Position numbers and translations under genes: made by a program. Positions 1 to 9,078 of a DNA stretch of 47,733 nt are shown one piece after another. How positions within the stretch are numbered: the stretch's first letter is position 1; each line of letters opens with the position of its first letter. Where the stretch lies: NCBI GenBank assembly GCA_902774025.1, contig CACYGY010000013.1, positions 1 to 47,733 of the forward strand. Reading direction: 5' to 3'. The DNA comes from an uncultured Eubacteriales bacterium. GTDB taxonomy: Bacteria; Bacillota; Clostridia; Christensenellales; Aristaeellaceae. The notes beneath the pieces are model-generated. The model made no database searches. It was not told the origin of the DNA and worked only from the letters and a program-made list of their open reading frames with translations.

Positions 1-99
1 CTGCTCTGGGGGTTCTTGACATTTGAATGCTGATTTTGCAATCTGAAATTTGATGGAAACGTCTTTTTCTGGCCTTTCAAGACTTTGCAACAGCCCTGA
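1..99 (-). mobile_element. possible insertion-sequence end (partial)
   Basis: At 85-99 the minus strand reads GGGCTGTTGCAAAG, which resembles the outer end of terminal inverted repeats of several IS families. If so, the element extends leftwards out of the window and only its last ~98 bases are here. No transposase domain can be recognised in this short piece. The call rests on one short motif and is weak. Confidence 0.25.
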
Positions 100-158
100 T
101 ACCGTAATGATGATGGTCATGACAGAACATACAGCCAGTCACGATCCTCCGCCTCCTC

Positions 159-626
159 TCACTGTGTTCCGGCCGTCCACGGTCCGGTATCCCATGCCCG
201 GACTCTGACGCACTTCATCAGAGTCCGGTTTTCATCTTCATTCAGCAGATGCAGAATTTCCCGGGTCTGCCGGATCAGTTCATCGATCTCCCACTGAATC
301 CGTTTCAGCGCATTGATGATCCGGTCTTTTTCTCTCCCGGCTTCTTTTCCAAGGTTCACGATTGTCTGCTCCGCAGTGTGAAGTTTCTCTTCCGGTTTCC
401 CGACGCGCAGTTCGGGTTCGGACTGGTCTTCCTGGTTCTCAGGCTTTGGTTTTACCGGACGGCCGGGTTTACCCGTGGACGGAATGATCTGGTTTGTCAC
501 CGGATCCACACGCCCCGGATCTTTTCGAATCGGGACTGAATACCCTTTTTCCGGGTCCTGTTGTGCGATTGACTCATGGGCGCAGGCCCTTCCCGTCCTG
601 GAATTCCTGTAAGACTGCACGGACAT
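159..626 (-). pseudogene. transposase-like N-terminal fragment with coiled-coil tail
   Basis: The frame is open from about 821, but a terminator hairpin at 731-760 lies in that part, so the ATG at 626 is the more sensible start (155 residues). The first half has a pattern typical of the N-terminus of IS1634/IS4-like transposases: GRVDPVTNQIIPSTGKPGRP, a 'relation to DP(E/V)TG..IP..GRP' block. The second half (about residues 75-135) is charged and heptad-like, ending in a predicted coiled coil. No DDE catalytic core follows, so this is either a truncated transposase or a small IS accessory protein. Its neighbours are IS debris on the left and the end of a housekeeping operon on the right. Family assignment is by pattern only. 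Confidence 0.35.
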
Positions 627-730
627 AACTGCCTGCGTCAGGTTTGGGAGACGCTGGAATTCCACAACAAAACAACGTCTGTGTTTACACGTAAACGTTG
701 TTATATCGTAAAAATGACTGCCACGGTACG

Positions 731-760
731 AAAAAACCTCACTCCCGTGAAGGAGTGAGG
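731..760 (-). terminator. Rho-independent terminator of the rpiR-kinase operon
   Basis: A 9-bp perfect stem (CCTCACTCC at 737-745 with GGAGTGAGG at 752-760, 6-nt loop) is followed on the minus strand by TTTTTT (731-736). It lies about 95 bases beyond the kinase stop codon and closes the minus-strand operon. Confidence 0.85.
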
Positions 761-854
761 CAACCGTGAGATTTCCTGTGCTGTGTACTCTTTCCTGATC
801 AGAACCCGTGAATCGCAACAAGGCGTGACGATGAGCTTTGCGGATGCGTGAATC

Positions 855-2501
855 TCAGCGAAGCTCGATGGTACCGCCCCCGATGAACTCCCGAAGAAGG
901 GACAGGGGCGGAATTTCGTTCAGGAGATCCTCATCGATGTCGGGAATGTAATTCAGTGTCTTGCGGAGCCGGAGGGCCAGGAGATACCCTTCCCAGGAGG
1001 GATCCGGTTCCCGCAGAAGCTCGTAGGCGTAATGCCGCAGAACCGGCAGTTCGTAGTGCAGGGTGGTGTTGAAGAAGGTATCCGCCTGTTCCTGATAGGG
1101 GAAAACCCAGGTTTCCTCGCCCCTGCGGACACTGGGCCACATGGCCAGTGTGTCTCTGGGGGAGGTGTTCCGGAAGAGATGATCCCGGACAATGCGCCGG
1201 AGGAGCCGCATGTCCGTGGTGCGGATCCGGTTGTGATCGTCCAGGTTCAGGCATGTCAGATCGGACACAAAGACGCGGTAAATGGCCTGAGGGGGAATAC
1301 CGCTGGACAGAAGGGGGTTCAGGGCATGAATGCCCTCCAGAATGACAATGTCATTATCCCCCAGACACAGAGGCGTACCGTCTTTTTCCCGTTTCCCGGT
1401 GAGGAAGGAGAATTCGGGAATGGAGACTTCTTCCCCCTTCAGGAGATGGCGGACCTGGTCCTGGAGCAGGGGAAGGTCCAGGGTGCGGATATGCTCAAGG
1501 TCCTGACTCCCGTCCTCTTCCCTGGGAATCGCATCCCGGTCCAGATAGTAGTTGTCCAGGGAGACCCGGTACGCCTTTGCCCCCAGCACCTGCAGCTGAA
1601 TGGCCAGGCGGGCGGCAAAGGTGGTCTTCCCGGAGGAGGAAGGGCCGGAGACCAGGACGATGCGGCGGTGATTCTGCACGATCCGCTGGGCGCAGTTCAC
1701 CAGTGCCTGATCATGAAGGGCCTCATTCAGACGGATGAAGTGCCGGAGCTGGCGCTTTTCCATCAGGTCCGACAGATCGGATACGTTGTTGACGCCCAGC
1801 ACGGAACACCACCGGGCGGACTGGGCGAAGGTCTCCATGAGACGGGGCCGCTCAATATAGGGAGCCGGCTGGTCCGGACTCTTGGCGTTGGGCAGCTGGA
1901 GAATCATGGACCGGTCATGGAGAAGCAGGTCAAAGCAGCCGATGTAGCCTGTGGAAGGCACCATGGCGCCGTAGAAGTATTCCCAGAGATTGCCGCAGCC
2001 GTACATGCGGATCATGGGAAAGGTACGGTAACGGAGCAGCTGGATCTTGTCCTCCCAGCCCCGCTGCTGAAAATAGGCAATGGCGTCGCCGGTTTTCCAC
2101 AGCTGGGATTCCAGGGGCAGATCCTGCTCCACGATTTCCCGCATTTTGCGTTCAATGCAGCGGATATCCCGGCTGGTCAGGGGACGATCCACCGCGCGGA
2201 CAAACACGCCGCTGCTGACGGAGAATTCAAAGCGCAGGCGCATGCCCGGATAGAGCGCATCCACAGCCATCAGGAGAATGAAGCGGGCGGAACGCTCATA
2301 AATCCGGCGGCCTTCCGCGTCCTGAAGGGTAAGGGGACGTATGTCTCCGTCCCCGAAAAGGGCGTCATTGAGTTCATACAGCCGCTGGCTGTGGATGACA
2401 GCCAGGGCCTTTCTGGGCTGAAGATCCAGAGCCTCCAGACACTCGGAGGCCGGGGTGCCGTCGGGAATGGTCACAGAACGGTCCTGATAAGTCAGCTCCA
2501 T
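855..2501 (-). CDS. nucleoside (uridine) kinase-like protein with N-terminal TGS domain
   Basis: A 548-residue protein. Residues 1-60 look like a TGS domain, about 65-230 like the second additional domain of threonyl-tRNA synthetase, and 280 onwards like a P-loop phosphoribulokinase/uridine kinase with Walker A GPSSSGKTT at 286-294. Members of this family are widespread in Clostridia and are usually annotated as nucleoside kinases; the exact substrate is not established by sequence. The ThrRS-type zinc/histidine motif is not conserved here (ARFILLMAVDAL replaces the HxxxH helix), so the middle domain is unlikely to be an editing enzyme. The ATG at 2501 was chosen because the TGS domain begins there; the frame stays open to 2723, but that stretch lies inside the upstream exonuclease gene and codes for no sensible protein. 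It is the last gene of the operon. Confidence 0.85.
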   Translation of the reverse strand: MELTYQDRSVTIPDGTPASECLEALDLQPRKALAVIHSQRLYELNDALFGDGDIRPLTLQDAEGRRIYERSARFILLMAVDALYPGMRLRFEFSVSSGVFVRAVDRPLTSRDIRCIERKMREIVEQDLPLESQLWKTGDAIAYFQQRGWEDKIQLLRYRTFPMIRMYGCGNLWEYFYGAMVPSTGYIGCFDLLLHDRSMILQLPNAKSPDQPAPYIERPRLMETFAQSARWCSVLGVNNVSDLSDLMEKRQLRHFIRLNEALHDQALVNCAQRIVQNHRRIVLVSGPSSSGKTTFAARLAIQLQVLGAKAYRVSLDNYYLDRDAIPREEDGSQDLEHIRTLDLPLLQDQVRHLLKGEEVSIPEFSFLTGKREKDGTPLCLGDNDIVILEGIHALNPLLSSGIPPQAIYRVFVSDLTCLNLDDHNRIRTTDMRLLRRIVRDHLFRNTSPRDTLAMWPSVRRGEETWVFPYQEQADTFFNTTLHYELPVLRHYAYELLREPDPSWEGYLLALRLRKTLNYIPDIDEDLLNEIPPLSLLREFIGGGTIELR

Positions 2502-2607
2502 GGTTTTCTGCGGGGAATGGATGCGCCTTTCCCCGCCGCCTCCTCTCTGTCGGCATGGATACGGAATGGATGCCTGCCCTCGGCGGCAGACGCAGAAGTG
2601 AGATCGG

Positions 2608-3585
2608 TTATACGATGGACTGGGTGGAGACCCCGGCAGGGAGATGCTGCAGGAGCAGCTCGGGATCCGGCATCCGGCCCTCCTCGGCCCGGTGTTCCAT
2701 CTGCAGACGCTTGGTATGCACATAGGCGATATTGGCCCGGCTGGCCTTCTGGGAACGGACGGTCATGGCCCGCATGCCGCTGCGCATGCGGAACTGCAGC
2801 GTCACCATCATTTGTCCGTGCCTGCGGCAGCGGGAGAGGGAGACATACCGGTCCCCGGTCTGAATCACATAGCTGCCTTCCAGCGTACAGGGCCGGGCGC
2901 AGACGGGACATCTCGGCTGGAGTGCCTGCTCGCTCTCCAGAGCCTGGGCGATGGACTCAAACAGATCCCCCTTGGTGGCGTGGGGCTGAGGGTGCACCAG
3001 AGGCCGGGCAGTTTCCGGGAAATCAAGGATCTGCTGCGGATTCTTCATATGCTGAAGGATCCGGGCCGTGTAGTAGGCGTCGTTTCCCGCGTCATGGAAA
3101 TTCTTTTCCGCTTCGGCTTCCAGTCCCGTGAGTTCCATGGCGCTGCGCAGGTTCATCCGGTTGTCCAGCTCATGCTCCTTCTGGAACAGGAGCTGCAGAT
3201 CATACATGGCGGGCATGTCCCGGGTGCATCCGAAGAAATCCATATTCTGCCTGAGAACCGAGATGTCATCGCAGCCCCAGGTGAGAATCAGGGCGTCCTC
3301 GCCGCACCAGTCCAGAAAGGTTTCCAGGGCTTCACCGAAGAACGGGGAATCCTCCAGGAGATCCTGGGTGATGCCGGTCATGGACTGAATCCGGGGATGC
3401 AGCTTGGGATAGCATACGGGATGGACCAGGATATTCAGGCGGTCCGAAATATTCAGATCCTCATCCAGCCGGACCGCACCGAACTGGATGACTTCAAAAA
3501 TCAGGCGGTCACCGAAGAGACGGTAGGACCGGGACTGGTAATTCAGAGGCTGATTCCATTCCAGGTCCAGGACAACGTAGTGCAT
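2608..3585 (-). CDS. DEDDh-type 3'-5' exonuclease
   Basis: A 325-residue protein with an N-terminal RNase T/DnaQ-like exonuclease fold over about residues 1-180. The first acidic motif is DLEWNQP (D7, E9), and the later HDAGNDAYYTARIL supplies the His and Asp of the Exo III motif. This places it with the KapD/ERI-1-like exonucleases that trim DNA or RNA 3' ends. The C-terminal ~130 residues hold a CPVCARPC-type cysteine pair, perhaps a small metal-binding segment, and a basic tail. The start lies one base after the flavoprotein stop (TGACATG), so the two are translationally coupled. The substrate cannot be told from sequence. Confidence 0.8.
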   Translation of the reverse strand: MHYVVLDLEWNQPLNYQSRSYRLFGDRLIFEVIQFGAVRLDEDLNISDRLNILVHPVCYPKLHPRIQSMTGITQDLLEDSPFFGEALETFLDWCGEDALILTWGCDDISVLRQNMDFFGCTRDMPAMYDLQLLFQKEHELDNRMNLRSAMELTGLEAEAEKNFHDAGNDAYYTARILQHMKNPQQILDFPETARPLVHPQPHATKGDLFESIAQALESEQALQPRCPVCARPCTLEGSYVIQTGDRYVSLSRCRRHGQMMVTLQFRMRSGMRAMTVRSQKASRANIAYVHTKRLQMEHRAEEGRMPDPELLLQHLPAGVSTQSIV

Positions 3586-3586
3586 G

Positions 3587-4837
3587 TCAGACAGTTTCCT
3601 CTCTCAGGCAGTATTCAGCGGCGCGCCGTCCGGCCAGAGCGCCTGTGGCAAAAGCGATCTGCAGATTGTAGCCGCCGGTGTGGGCGTCCACGTCCAGAAG
3701 TTCCCCGGCAAAGAACAGACCGGGCAGGAGGCGGGATTCCATGGTCCCGGGATCCACCTGCCGGACCACGACGCCGCCCCGGGTGATGACGGCCTCGTCC
3801 ATGGGTCTGAGGGAACGGATATGGAGTGTCAGGTCCTTCAGCCCCCGGACCAGTTTCTTCCGGCTTTCCCGATTGATCTGCGCCCCGGTATCCTCCGGTC
3901 TGACACCGCAGATTTCCGGGAAAATCCGGGCCAGGGAATGGGGCATATAGCCCTCCAGAATCCGCTGGACGGACCGGCCGGGGGAGGCGGACAGGTCCTT
4001 TACCATCCGCGCGTCCAGTTCCGCTTCCTCCACGGCGGGCTTCAGGCACAGATGAATTTCCGGCATCTCTCCGCTGTCGGGCAGATGGCTGGTCAGCTCC
4101 AGGACCAGAGGGCCGGAGATGCCGTAATGCGTCAGAAGCATTTCGCCCCTCTGGTCAAACAGGAATTTCTTCCCGCCCGGGGCGCTGAGACGGACATTCT
4201 TCAGGGAGAGTCCCTGGGCCATGGAAGGCCAGGTTTCCACCGTGCAGATGCCTGTCAGGGAGGGCCGGAGGGGTGTCACCTCATGACCTGTTTCCCGGGC
4301 CAGACGGTACCCGTCTCCCGTGGACCCCGTCAGGGGGGCGGAGAGTCCGCCGGTGGCAAGGATCAGGGCACGGCAGGAAAAGGTCCTTCCGTCCTCCGTG
4401 GTACATCCGCAGACCCGGTCCTTTTCCGTCAGAATACCGGAAACCCGGGTATTCAGTTCAATCCCGACATGCAGTGCTCTGAGGCGCCGGCTGAGGGCCA
4501 GGGTCACATCGGAGGCCTTTTCACTGGCGGGAAAAACTCTCCGGCCCCTCTGGACCTGAACGGGGCAGCCCATCGCCTCCATGCGTTCCATGAGGGCCTG
4601 CGGGGAAAGCTCCGCCAGGGCGGAGTACAGAAACCTCGGGTTGCGGGGCACCTCCCGGAGAAATTCCTCCAGAGTGCAGTCATTGGTCATGTTGCACCGG
4701 CCTTTGCCGGTGATATAGATTTTTTTGCCCAGTTTCTCATTGCGCTCCAGGAGACGGACCCGGGCACCGCACTCGGCGGCCCTCAGAGCGGCCATCATAC
4801 CGGAAGCGCCGCCTCCCACCACAAGCAGATCATCCAT
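3587..4837 (-). CDS. HI0933/YhiN-family FAD-dependent oxidoreductase
   Basis: A 416-residue flavoprotein. The N-terminus has the dinucleotide-binding motif VVGGGASGMMAALRAA, then the family signature GKKIYITGKGRCNMTN. The C-terminus has the second FAD-contact block FFAGELLDVDAHTGGYNL. This HI0933/YhiN family is widespread but of unproven function; members have been discussed as tRNA- or Fe-S-related oxidoreductases. The ATG at 4837 is preferred because GGGAG sits 9 bases upstream; the alternative ATG at 4846 abuts the ribosome-binding site. The start overlaps the end of the rpiR gene by 8 bases, so the genes are coupled. Confidence 0.88.
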   Translation of the reverse strand: MDDLLVVGGGASGMMAALRAAECGARVRLLERNEKLGKKIYITGKGRCNMTNDCTLEEFLREVPRNPRFLYSALAELSPQALMERMEAMGCPVQVQRGRRVFPASEKASDVTLALSRRLRALHVGIELNTRVSGILTEKDRVCGCTTEDGRTFSCRALILATGGLSAPLTGSTGDGYRLARETGHEVTPLRPSLTGICTVETWPSMAQGLSLKNVRLSAPGGKKFLFDQRGEMLLTHYGISGPLVLELTSHLPDSGEMPEIHLCLKPAVEEAELDARMVKDLSASPGRSVQRILEGYMPHSLARIFPEICGVRPEDTGAQINRESRKKLVRGLKDLTLHIRSLRPMDEAVITRGGVVVRQVDPGTMESRLLPGLFFAGELLDVDAHTGGYNLQIAFATGALAGRRAAEYCLREETV

Positions 4838-5699
4838 GGTGTTCATCTCCCACATAGACATGGTACGTGTCCCACACGGATTCAAGCTGCCTGAGATGGG
4901 CGCTGACGGCTTCTTTCCGCTCAAGGCCAAGGGACACCAGAAGCGCGTTGATCAGTGACAGGGGGGCCGCAAGAGAATCCACAAAGGAAGCCATGTCCGT
5001 GCGGGCCGTGAGGGTGGCATCCGCCACCGTGCACAGGGGGGACAGGGGACCGTCGGTGATGGCGATCACCTGGGCACCGCAGCGCTTGGCAAAGACCATG
5101 GCATCCATGGTGCGGTTTGAGTAGCGGGGGAAGGAAATGCCGATGAGTACGTCCTCCGACCGAAGCTTGGCGATCTCCTCATAGACATCCGCGGAAAGGG
5201 AGGATACCAGATGCACCCGGTCAAAGATGTAGTTCAGGTAAAATCCCATGAACTGCGCCAGGGGAGCCGCGGACCTGAGCCCCATGACATAGATGCTGTG
5301 AGCGTGGAGAATCCGGCTGACCACATCCTGGTATACATTCCGGTCGATCCGGTTCAGGGTGGCCTGAATGTTGTTCATGTCCGAGCGGAGGACGGTTTCC
5401 AGAACCTGATCTCCCTCCATGTCCCGGCTGAGCTCCATGCGCTGATAGCCGGTGAGGTGGTGACTGGCCAGCTCCAGCAGCGCCTGCTGCAGCTGGGTGT
5501 AGCTGTCATAGCCCATAGCGGAGGCGAAACGGATGACGGTGGATTCAGAGACATGCACGCATTCACTCAGATGGGCGGCGGTCATGCCGGCAGCCCGGTC
5601 ATAGTGCTGTGAAATAAACCGGGCAATCATCTGATGGCTTTTGCTGAGCCTGCGCCCTGAGCGGTTCAGGGTCTGGATGAGATCCGGAACGTCCTGCAT
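4830..5699 (-). CDS. MurR/RpiR-family transcriptional regulator
   Basis: A 289-residue regulator. The N-terminal helix-turn-helix (about residues 15-75) includes SKSHQMIARFISQHYDRA and the recognition region SESTVIRFASAMGYDSYTQL. The C-terminal half is a SIS (sugar isomerase) domain with LIGISFPRYSNRTMDAM and VIAITDGPLSPL; in this family SIS binds phosphosugars. The start at 5699 follows GGGGAGGATCAGC; the frame runs 16 codons further up but without a ribosome-binding site. It heads an operon of a flavoprotein, an exonuclease and a kinase that are not obvious sugar genes, so its target may be elsewhere. Confidence 0.9.
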   Translation of the reverse strand: MQDVPDLIQTLNRSGRRLSKSHQMIARFISQHYDRAAGMTAAHLSECVHVSESTVIRFASAMGYDSYTQLQQALLELASHHLTGYQRMELSRDMEGDQVLETVLRSDMNNIQATLNRIDRNVYQDVVSRILHAHSIYVMGLRSAAPLAQFMGFYLNYIFDRVHLVSSLSADVYEEIAKLRSEDVLIGISFPRYSNRTMDAMVFAKRCGAQVIAITDGPLSPLCTVADATLTARTDMASFVDSLAAPLSLINALLVSLGLERKEAVSAHLRQLESVWDTYHVYVGDEHHG

Positions 5700-5745
5700 G
5701 CTGATCCTCCCCGGCGCGGGCATGAAGCACCCGCCACCCCTTTTC

Positions 5746-5774
5746 ATTATACGGTGGGATCATGGGCTTTGCAA
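5746..5774 (-). promoter_or_regulatory. promoter of the rpiR operon
   Basis: On the minus strand TTGCAA (5769-5774) is separated by 17 bp from a perfect TATAAT (5746-5751). The expected start is about 40 bases before the rpiR ATG. Confidence 0.7.
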
Positions 5775-5836
5775 GCAGGGAGGACGGGGACGGAAGAAAC
5801 GCTTCAGGTTTTGCGGTTTCTTCCCCAAAGCATGGC

Positions 5837-5857
5837 AAAAGGCCGCCGGAGGGCGGC
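5837..5857 (-). terminator. Rho-independent terminator after the nitroreductase gene
   Basis: The GC stem GCCGCC (5842-5847) / GGCGGC (5852-5857) with a 4-nt loop is followed on the minus strand by CCTTTT. It lies about 55 bases past the nitroreductase stop and separates that operon from the rpiR promoter. Confidence 0.6.
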
Positions 5858-5911
5858 GGCACGGAACCGAAGGACATGGCTTCAGGGGGTCTCCGGGAAA
5901 AGTACCCCTTC

Positions 5912-6652
5912 TCAATCATCCAGGATGCCCCGGGCGACACAGACCCGCCGCTGCACGGAGCAGGCCCAGTGATGGGGCACGGTGAGGGCCAGCTCTGCAT
6001 GGAGCATGGCAATCCCCAGTTCCAGATGACGGAAGTCGGGGACGGACAGGACCAGGCTCCGGCCCTCGAAGGCAATCTCCCAGGGCTGCTGATTCTGAGA
6101 GGAAGGGGCCGACTGAACGAGGGTTGCCGCGAGCCCCGCCTCCTCCGGCCAGGCGGCGGGATCTCCCCGGCACAGCCGGCTCATGCTCTTTTTCCTCCGC
6201 GGGCCGGGGGATTCCGCGGCTTCGCCTGCGGCGATGAGAAAGGACAGGGTTTCTCCGGCCCTCGTCTTCAGGGGCAGAATTTCCCGGCGGTATCCGCCGG
6301 TGAGATAGCAGGTTCCCAGGGGAAGCCGGGTCAGGGAGAGCACCAGGGCTTCCCCCAGAAATCCGGCTTCCGTAAGAGAGGCGGGGCCCTGATCCCGGAC
6401 CAGGGCGGCGATGACCACGGGACATCCCTGAACCCGGTTCAGACCCAGAAAACCGGTGGAAAAGAAGCCATCGGGAACCGGGAGGGGAACAAAACGCACC
6501 TGGTCGCCCCGGAAGCGGCCGCACAGGTAGGTGAGGGAGGCGTAAAGGGCAGGGGTGAGCGCGGGGCGGAAGGCATGGCAGGAGAAACGCTCAGGGACGC
6601 AGTCCCTGAGGGCCTCCTTTTCGGAAAGGGTCAGAAGATGTTCCGGCAGCAT
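5912..6652 (-). CDS. TM1586-type nitroreductase family protein
   Basis: A 246-residue protein with the features of the TM1586-like nitroreductase subgroup (FMN-dependent fold). The first half carries RFSCHAFRPALTPALY and FLGEALVLSLTRLPLGTCYL, and a second half-domain has SAPSSQNQQPWEIAF, which matches the FMN/nitro-contact loop 'aPSa.N.QPW'. This double-domain form is common in Clostridia; physiological substrates are unknown. Its ATG overlaps the sirtuin stop by one base (TAATG), so the two are translated together. It is the last gene before the terminator. Confidence 0.8.
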   Translation of the reverse strand: MLPEHLLTLSEKEALRDCVPERFSCHAFRPALTPALYASLTYLCGRFRGDQVRFVPLPVPDGFFSTGFLGLNRVQGCPVVIAALVRDQGPASLTEAGFLGEALVLSLTRLPLGTCYLTGGYRREILPLKTRAGETLSFLIAAGEAAESPGPRRKKSMSRLCRGDPAAWPEEAGLAATLVQSAPSSQNQQPWEIAFEGRSLVLSVPDFRHLELGIAMLHAELALTVPHHWACSVQRRVCVARGILDD

Positions 6653-7380
6653 TATTCTTCCTCCTCCCTGGGAGGAATCTTCAGTGCCCCCAGCACCTTT
6701 CCGACGGATTCATGCAGGCACAGGTCCGCCAGATCATCCATGGGGGTGGGATCCCGGTTGATGAGGACCAGATGACTGCCCCGGAAGTAGCGCAGAAGCC
6801 CCGCGGCAGGGTAGACCGTAAGGCTCGTGCCTGCCACGATCATCAGATCCGCCTTTCGGATCATGGACACGGCGTCGTCCACCACGTCATTGTCCAGCCC
6901 CTCCCCGTAGAGCACCACGTCCGGCTTGATGATCCCCCCGCAGGAACAGCGGGGAACGCCCCTGCTGCCGCGGATGAACCCGGGACCGTAAAAGGCGTGG
7001 CAGGTCATGCAGTAATTCCGGTGCACGCTGCCGTGAAGCTCATCCACATGCCGGCTGCCTGCCTTCTGGTGCAGTCCGTCGATATTCTGTGTGACAATGC
7101 CCAGAAGGCGCCCCGCTTCCTCCAGCCGAGCCAGGGTCAGATGGGCGGCGTTGGGTGCGGCTTCAAGGGGCAGCATTTTGTCCCGGTAGAACCGGTAGAA
7201 TTCCTCCGGATTTTTCATGAAGAAATCATGACTCAGGATTTCCTCCGGTGGCCACCGGTACTGCATGTGATACAGGCCGTCCTGGGAACGGAAATCGGGG
7301 ATTCCGCTCTCCGTGGATACCCCGGCGCCGCCGAAAAAGACGATGGACCGGCTTTCATCCACCCACTGCTGAAGGGACAT
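6652..7380 (-). CDS. NAD-dependent protein deacylase, Sir2 family
   Basis: A 242-residue sirtuin. It has the NAD-binding motif GAGVSTESGIPDFR (18-31), TQNIDGLHQKAG (97-108), catalytic His116 in ELHGS, and a Zn site formed by C124, C127, C145 and C147. Sirtuins remove acyl groups from lysines, consuming NAD and releasing nicotinamide. GVSTESGIPDFRSQDGLY is characteristic of class U bacterial sirtuins. The start is preceded by AGAGAGG. It lies between a metallocarboxypeptidase gene (17-base gap) and a nitroreductase gene (1-base overlap). Confidence 0.93.
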   Translation of the reverse strand: MSLQQWVDESRSIVFFGGAGVSTESGIPDFRSQDGLYHMQYRWPPEEILSHDFFMKNPEEFYRFYRDKMLPLEAAPNAAHLTLARLEEAGRLLGIVTQNIDGLHQKAGSRHVDELHGSVHRNYCMTCHAFYGPGFIRGSRGVPRCSCGGIIKPDVVLYGEGLDNDVVDDAVSMIRKADLMIVAGTSLTVYPAAGLLRYFRGSHLVLINRDPTPMDDLADLCLHESVGKVLGALKIPPREEEE

Positions 7381-7397
7381 ATGGGAACCTCTCTTTC

Positions 7398-8906
7398 TTA
7401 CAGGCGGTAGAGTTCGCTGTATTTTTCCGTAAGATAATCCGTGTAGACGCCGGGATCAAAGGGATCCACGCCGGCCTGAGAGAGAATCCGGGAGGGAGTC
7501 AGGGACTTGCCGTGGCGGTGCACCCGCTCCCGGAGCCAGGCGGTCATGGGGGCAAGATCCCCGGAGGCGATCAGGACATCCGTGTTCAGGTCCTTCCTCA
7601 TGGCTCTGAGCATCTGGACACCGTAGGCGGAACCCAGGGCATAGCTGGGGAAGTATCCGAACATGTCTCCGGACCAGTGGCAGTCCTGAAGGATGCCCCG
7701 TCGGTCATCCGGCACGCGGATGCCCAGATACGTCTCATACATCTCATTCCACATTCCGGGCAGTTCCTGGACGGGTACTTCCTCCATGATCATGCGTTTT
7801 TCCATCTCATAGCGGATCATGACGTGCATGCTGTAGGTCAGCTCGTCCGCCTCCGTGCGGATGAGGGAAGGCTGGGCAAGGTTCACGGCCCTGTGCCATT
7901 CCTCCTCGGTGACATCCTGAAGCTGCAGCGGGAAGATTTCCCGGAGAACGGGGAAGATCACGGAAGCGAAAGACCTGGAGCGGCCGATCAGGTTTTCATA
8001 GAACCGGCTCTGGCTTTCATGGATGCTCATGCACGCACCGCCGGCAAGGCAGGAATACTGGAAGGCATCATCCACACCCAGCTCATACAGGGCATGGCCG
8101 CCCTCGTGGAGCACGGAATACATGGACTGGCTGACATCCTGACGGTAGCAGGTGGTGATGCGCACGTCCCACTTGTTGGCACTGGTGGTGAAGGGATGCT
8201 CTGTTTCCCCGATCGTGCACCGGTCCGGGTCAAGCCCCATGAGATCCATGACCCGCCTGGAAAGCTCCGCCTGAAGGTGCACGGGATAGTCCCGGATCAG
8301 GAAATCCGAACGCGGTTTTTCCGCCGACGCCACCGCCCGGATCAGGGGGGTCAGCCTGGCACGCAGGTGGGCGAAGAAGGGGTCCAGAACGGCCATGCTC
8401 AGCCCCTTTTCATACCTGTCCAGGAGGACGTCATAGGGGGCGCGGGTCGGATCCTTCCGCTGGGCGAGGGTGCGGGCATGAGCGATCAGCTTCTCCAGAC
8501 AGGGGGCAAAAAGACTGTAATCACTCGCAGCCTTGGCGTCGTGCCATTTCCGGTCCGCCTCCGTGGTCAGCTCACTGTGCCGGACGATCTCCTCCCGGCT
8601 GAAAAGGAGCGTGTCCTCCATGGCCTTGTGAAGGAGCTCAGCTCTGCGGTACAGGATGGGGTTTTCCTGGTTTTCGCCCTCTGCGAGGATGCGCTCCAGG
8701 GCTTCCCGGTACTCGGGTTTTCCGGAGAGACTCCAGAGCCGGGAACTGAGGAAGCCCATGGTCCGGGCCCGCCCCATCCAGGACTGCCGGGGTGCCCAGG
8801 TCATGCCGTCCACGGAAAGGATCGTCATGGCGTGGCGCAGGGGATAGGACTCCGCCTCGGTGCTGCGGAGGATCTCCTCAGCCTGTTTCAGTGTCAAGAT
8901 CACCAC
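7398..8906 (-). CDS. M32-family metallocarboxypeptidase (Taq type)
   Basis: A 502-residue protein of the length usual for family M32. The zinc motif HEGGH lies at 267-271 (LHEGGHALYELGV). Other family blocks are DVRITTCYRQD just before it, and SIHESQSRFYENLIGRS after it, whose HESQSRxxE holds the third zinc ligand. These cytosolic enzymes release C-terminal residues from peptides. The start codon is a GTG at 8906 with GAAAGG five bases upstream. It begins an operon with the sirtuin and nitroreductase; no convincing promoter was found in the 170-base divergent gap. Confidence 0.93.
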   Translation of the reverse strand: MVILTLKQAEEILRSTEAESYPLRHAMTILSVDGMTWAPRQSWMGRARTMGFLSSRLWSLSGKPEYREALERILAEGENQENPILYRRAELLHKAMEDTLLFSREEIVRHSELTTEADRKWHDAKAASDYSLFAPCLEKLIAHARTLAQRKDPTRAPYDVLLDRYEKGLSMAVLDPFFAHLRARLTPLIRAVASAEKPRSDFLIRDYPVHLQAELSRRVMDLMGLDPDRCTIGETEHPFTTSANKWDVRITTCYRQDVSQSMYSVLHEGGHALYELGVDDAFQYSCLAGGACMSIHESQSRFYENLIGRSRSFASVIFPVLREIFPLQLQDVTEEEWHRAVNLAQPSLIRTEADELTYSMHVMIRYEMEKRMIMEEVPVQELPGMWNEMYETYLGIRVPDDRRGILQDCHWSGDMFGYFPSYALGSAYGVQMLRAMRKDLNTDVLIASGDLAPMTAWLRERVHRHGKSLTPSRILSQAGVDPFDPGVYTDYLTEKYSELYRL

Positions 8907-9010
8907 AACCTTTCATGAATCTGTTTTCCAGTGGAAAGATTCAAGACGCAGGGGCATTTTCCTGCAGGGCCGGAAAGGAAACGCGAAGGGGAAACGGAGT
9001 GCATTCTTCC

Positions 9011-9039
9011 TTGACACTCCATGCCGGCAGTGTTATCAT
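9011..9039 (+). promoter_or_regulatory. promoter of the glycan operon
   Basis: TTGACA (9011-9016), 17-bp spacer, TATCAT (9034-9039). It lies 40 bases before the start of the sugar transferase gene and is a near-consensus sigma-70/sigma-A promoter. Confidence 0.75.
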
Positions 9040-9078
9040 TTTCCAACATTTCATGACAGCCGGAGGGAGGCCTGTAGG

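Noticed and set aside
1032..3131. Long plus-strand open frame opposite the kinase and exonuclease
   Set aside because: It is antisense to two well-supported genes and its translation has no family features; GC-rich third positions create such frames.
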